DNA of 64,000 nucleotides from Clostridiales bacterium (GTDB taxonomy: Bacteria; Bacillota; Clostridia; Saccharofermentanales; Saccharofermentanaceae). The stretch is taken from positions 124,001-188,000 of the forward strand of contig JAFZZM010000063.1 of NCBI GenBank assembly GCA_017615755.1. The letters are read 5' to 3'. Shown piece after piece: positions 62,043-64,000 of this stretch. The translations under genes were made by a program, and so were the position numbers. A model generated the notes under the pieces. That model saw only the letters and a program-made list of their open reading frames with translations. It ran no database searches and was not told the origin of the DNA. Numbering within the stretch: the stretch's first letter is position 1; each line of letters opens with the position of its first letter.

Positions 62043-62864
62043 TTACGCCATCTGCTGTCTATTGCCTGACTTGTTCTCGGTAACGATGGCAAGGGCAATA
62101 TTACCGATAAGAAGGAGAGAAACCAGAACAAAGATGATCACGTTTGAAGTATGTGCCATAAGAACGATCGCAACAGCGATAAAGAGCATGCCCAGAGTCG
62201 AGATATTGATCAGCTTGGAAGAAAGGCTTGCGATACCGGATACCAGGGAAGCAACCAGATACAGGCAGAGGAAAACGAACATAACCATAAGGAAAGCAAA
62301 TACATAGTACTTCACATTTACGGAAGGATACTTTGTCCAGACCTGATCGTAGGTATAGCCTCCGATAGGAAGGAAGGATCTTTCCTGAAGCTGGTAAAGA
62401 CCGTTATCGTATGTCAGGCAGCCGTTACCGAAGAAGCCGGCAACTATCAGAAGGACGGTGGAGATAGCGGAAAAGATGCCGACCGCAGTAAATTTGTTAA
62501 GGAAACGCTTCAGGATAGATTCTTTTCCATCGGAAAAGATTCCGGCATTGATGTCACGAAGAACATCGTATGTCATATAAAGGAGAAGGATACCGAGAGT
62601 AATGAAAGAACATACAGGGATGATCTTTTCAGTGATCGGAGACTGGAAGAAACTGATCCAGGGTTCTTCTTCGCTGGTATAACCTGCGTAGGAGATACGC
62701 AGCCATCCTTCACGAAGGATCGCATCATATTTAAACCACAGGAACTGCAGTGCACCACCAAGGATCAAAGTGAGAATGCTTGCAAACAAAGTGCATTTTG
62801 CGTACTTTTTCATCTCTGTACCAAAGTTGGTCCGTCCGGTTACCGAAAACTGTTCTTTACTCAT
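62043..62864 (-). CDS. Polytopic membrane protein, function unknown
   Basis: 273 residues from ATG 62864 (GGAGG five bases upstream). Six hydrophobic helices: near 25-45, 85-105, 125-147, 180-205, 208-228 and 232-255. A soluble loop of about 35 residues follows the first helix. No charged intramembrane motif, lipobox or catalytic pattern seen. Single-gene unit. Confidence 0.75.
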   Translation of the reverse strand: MSKEQFSVTGRTNFGTEMKKYAKCTLFASILTLILGGALQFLWFKYDAILREGWLRISYAGYTSEEEPWISFFQSPITEKIIPVCSFITLGILLLYMTYDVLRDINAGIFSDGKESILKRFLNKFTAVGIFSAISTVLLIVAGFFGNGCLTYDNGLYQLQERSFLPIGGYTYDQVWTKYPSVNVKYYVFAFLMVMFVFLCLYLVASLVSGIASLSSKLINISTLGMLFIAVAIVLMAHTSNVIIFVLVSLLLIGNIALAIVTENKSGNRQQMA

Positions 62865-62887
62865 AAATACCTCCAATTCATCTGCAC

Positions 62888-62914
62888 ATTATCTGATGGA
62901 GTTTTTCTCCTCAG
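62888..62914 (-). promoter_or_regulatory. Leader hairpin of the membrane protein gene
   Basis: TCTGAGGAG / CTCCATCAGA stem with one bulged A and an AAAAA loop, in the 5' leader. A TATAAT -10 box lies upstream near 62951 without a good -35. Confidence 0.35.
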
Positions 62915-63082
62915 ACGCAACTTATCTAACCAAGGTCGGTATATTATAGATAAATGCATGGAAAGTAAAGTGGGTTTTGGAAACTTTTCTCTTCTTAACA
63001 AATCGAAGGGGGTACTTGGCATAAATTTCTGGCAAATACCTATGTTTTAGAAAGATATCTTGCGAATTACCGAAATTATCAA

Positions 63083-63113
63083 TGACAAAAATAAATGCCC
63101 CTGAAAAGGGGCA
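63083..63113 (-). terminator. Terminator after ricT
   Basis: TGCCCCT-TTTC-AGGGGCA stem (63096-63113) followed by TTTATTTTTG on the minus strand, 48 bases after the ricT stop. Confidence 0.85.
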
Positions 63114-63161
63114 CTCTTTCGTTTCTTTTATAGCGGGATCACTTCACATGCAGAGCCGGTC

Positions 63162-64000
63162 TTACTCCTGTTCAGGCTTCTCCTGTGCTTTTTCCTCAGC
63201 TTTCGGCTGATTCTGATTCTTCTTTCTCGGGCAGTCTTCCTTACACTTCGGCTGCGGTTGCGGAGGATTGAGCAATGTCACCTCGGAAGCATCGAAAACT
63301 TCCATCTCGGTCTCTTCATCTTTTTCAAAACGTACGGTAACACGTTCTCTGAGCAGATCGGAATACATAACAACACCGATTCCGTTCGGAGTCTTCACCT
63401 TCTTGCCCACCTTCGGAACACGCTTGTTGGCATCCTCATACGCCGCCTCTTCGTAAGACAGACAGCACATCAGACGACCGCAGGTACCCGTCAGCTTAGC
63501 AGGATTCATGGAAAGACCCTGATCCTTCGCCATACGGATCGTTACCGGCAGGAACTGGTCCAGATAGGAGCAGCAGCACAGTTCACGTCCGCAGATACCT
63601 AAGCCCCCGACCATCTTGGCCTGCTCTCTGGAACCGATCTGACGAAGCTCGATCCTTGTGCGGAAGCAGGAAGTCAGGTCCTTGACCAGTTCACGGAAAT
63701 CGACTCTCTTCTCCGCGGTGAAGTAGAACGTCAGTTTCTTGCCGTCAAAGGTATAGACTGCCTCGACAAGCGTCATCGGGAGTTCTCTCTTCTCGATGAA
63801 TTCCAGGCACTTGATAAAAGCACTCTGCTCGCGTTCTTTCTTCTCTTCGTAGTGGGTCAGTTCCGTATTATTCGCCATTCTCAATACCGGAAGGATCGTC
63901 TCATCCAGTTTATCGTCCGGCAGGTCGAAAGGTTCGTCAACGACGAAAGCGATGTCCTGTCCCAGGGCCGTATTGACCATGACGGCATCGCCCACCTTCA
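63162..64000 (-). CDS. ricT: RicT/YaaT-like PSP1-domain protein (5' end outside window)
   Basis: Part of the Y-complex (RicA-RicF-RicT) that promotes mRNA maturation and, in B. subtilis, sporulation and biofilm. The frame is open through the window edge; visible codons begin KVGDAVMVNT, which in the family lies about 20 residues after the start, so a little is missing. The Cys-rich PSP1 core is intact: GGLGICGRELCCCSYLDQF, then NPAKLTGTCGRLMCCLSYE. The tail is Pro/Gln/Lys/Glu-rich (last 45 residues), unlike the short tail of the Bacillus protein. Confidence 0.93.
   Translation of the reverse strand, partial: KVGDAVMVNTALGQDIAFVVDEPFDLPDDKLDETILPVLRMANNTELTHYEEKKEREQSAFIKCLEFIEKRELPMTLVEAVYTFDGKKLTFYFTAEKRVDFRELVKDLTSCFRTRIELRQIGSREQAKMVGGLGICGRELCCCSYLDQFLPVTIRMAKDQGLSMNPAKLTGTCGRLMCCLSYEEAAYEDANKRVPKVGKKVKTPNGIGVVMYSDLLRERVTVRFEKDEETEMEVFDASEVTLLNPPQPQPKCKEDCPRKKNQNQPKAEEKAQEKPEQE

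Noticed and set aside
1..64000. CRISPR arrays, tRNA or rRNA genes, intact insertion sequences
   Set aside because: I saw no regularly spaced repeats, cloverleaf patterns, rRNA consensus segments or transposase motifs.

Overview
The window comes from a Gram-positive, spore-lineage Clostridia-type bacterium of moderate G+C. Supporting this are the dcw cell-division cluster with MraZ and a PASTA-type class B PBP, a spore photoproduct lyase, a RicT/YaaT homologue, a T-box leader on thrS, YlxR/YlxQ in the nusA-infB operon, a DAP-type MurE, and dense TTGACA/TATAAT promoters with AGGAGG ribosome sites. Most genes lie on the minus strand. It reads as ordinary core chromosome: I see no phage, integrase, intact insertion sequence, CRISPR array, tRNA or rRNA.

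Layout. (1) 1-12.95 kb: division and cell-wall cluster, transcribed leftwards as mraZ-rsmH-ftsL-pbp-murE-murF-ftsW-murG-ftsQ, then ftsZ with its own promoters; ftsZ is cut by the window edge. A sigma-A promoter and an array of four TGGTG boxes, the expected MraZ operator, precede mraZ. mraY, murD, murC and ftsA are missing from their usual places. (2) 13.1-24.14 kb: one long operon, rimP-nusA-ylxR-ylxQ-infB-rbfA-nrnA-truB-ribF-lgt-rodA, with a consensus promoter, an attenuator-like hairpin before rimP and a strong terminator after rodA. (3) 24.3-31.8 kb: a small P-loop protein on the plus strand, T-box-controlled thrS, a group with a MinD/ParA-like ATPase, a membrane zinc-ribbon protein and an SPFH protein carrying three zinc ribbons, and a lipoprotein. 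(4) 31.9-41.3 kb: uvrB-dnaE-pfkA-mutS2 (repair, replication, glycolysis). (5) 41.4-45.3 kb: a small HTH regulator with a newly found 49-residue ORF and a palindromic operator, then metG-tatD-membrane protein. (6) 45.3-48.7 kb, plus strand: nucleoside phosphorylase-like protein, spore photoproduct lyase, short-chain dehydrogenase and SGNH hydrolase. (7) 48.7-56.4 kb: a gene-free stretch full of dyads, rho with a giant charged insertion, mreB, a TraX-like membrane protein, a 147-bp element with an elaborate fold, and leuS. (8) 56.4-64 kb: a tRNA methyltransferase-like gene with rsmI, a c-di-GMP phosphodiesterase and a lipoprotein; then a ferredoxin, a membrane protein and RicT, which is cut by the right edge.

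Together the genes cover envelope synthesis (Mur enzymes, two SEDS polymerases, a class B PBP, MreB, Lgt), translation (IF-2, RbfA, RimP, TruB, RsmH, RsmI, three aminoacyl-tRNA synthetases) and transcription termination (NusA, Rho). The most unusual signals are the folded element at 53612-53758, the dyad-rich gene-free stretch at 48.8-49.05 kb, the small-ORF/HTH cassette, the face-to-face promoters at 45.3 kb, and several core proteins with large charged or low-complexity additions (PBP, Lgt, Rho, IF-2).
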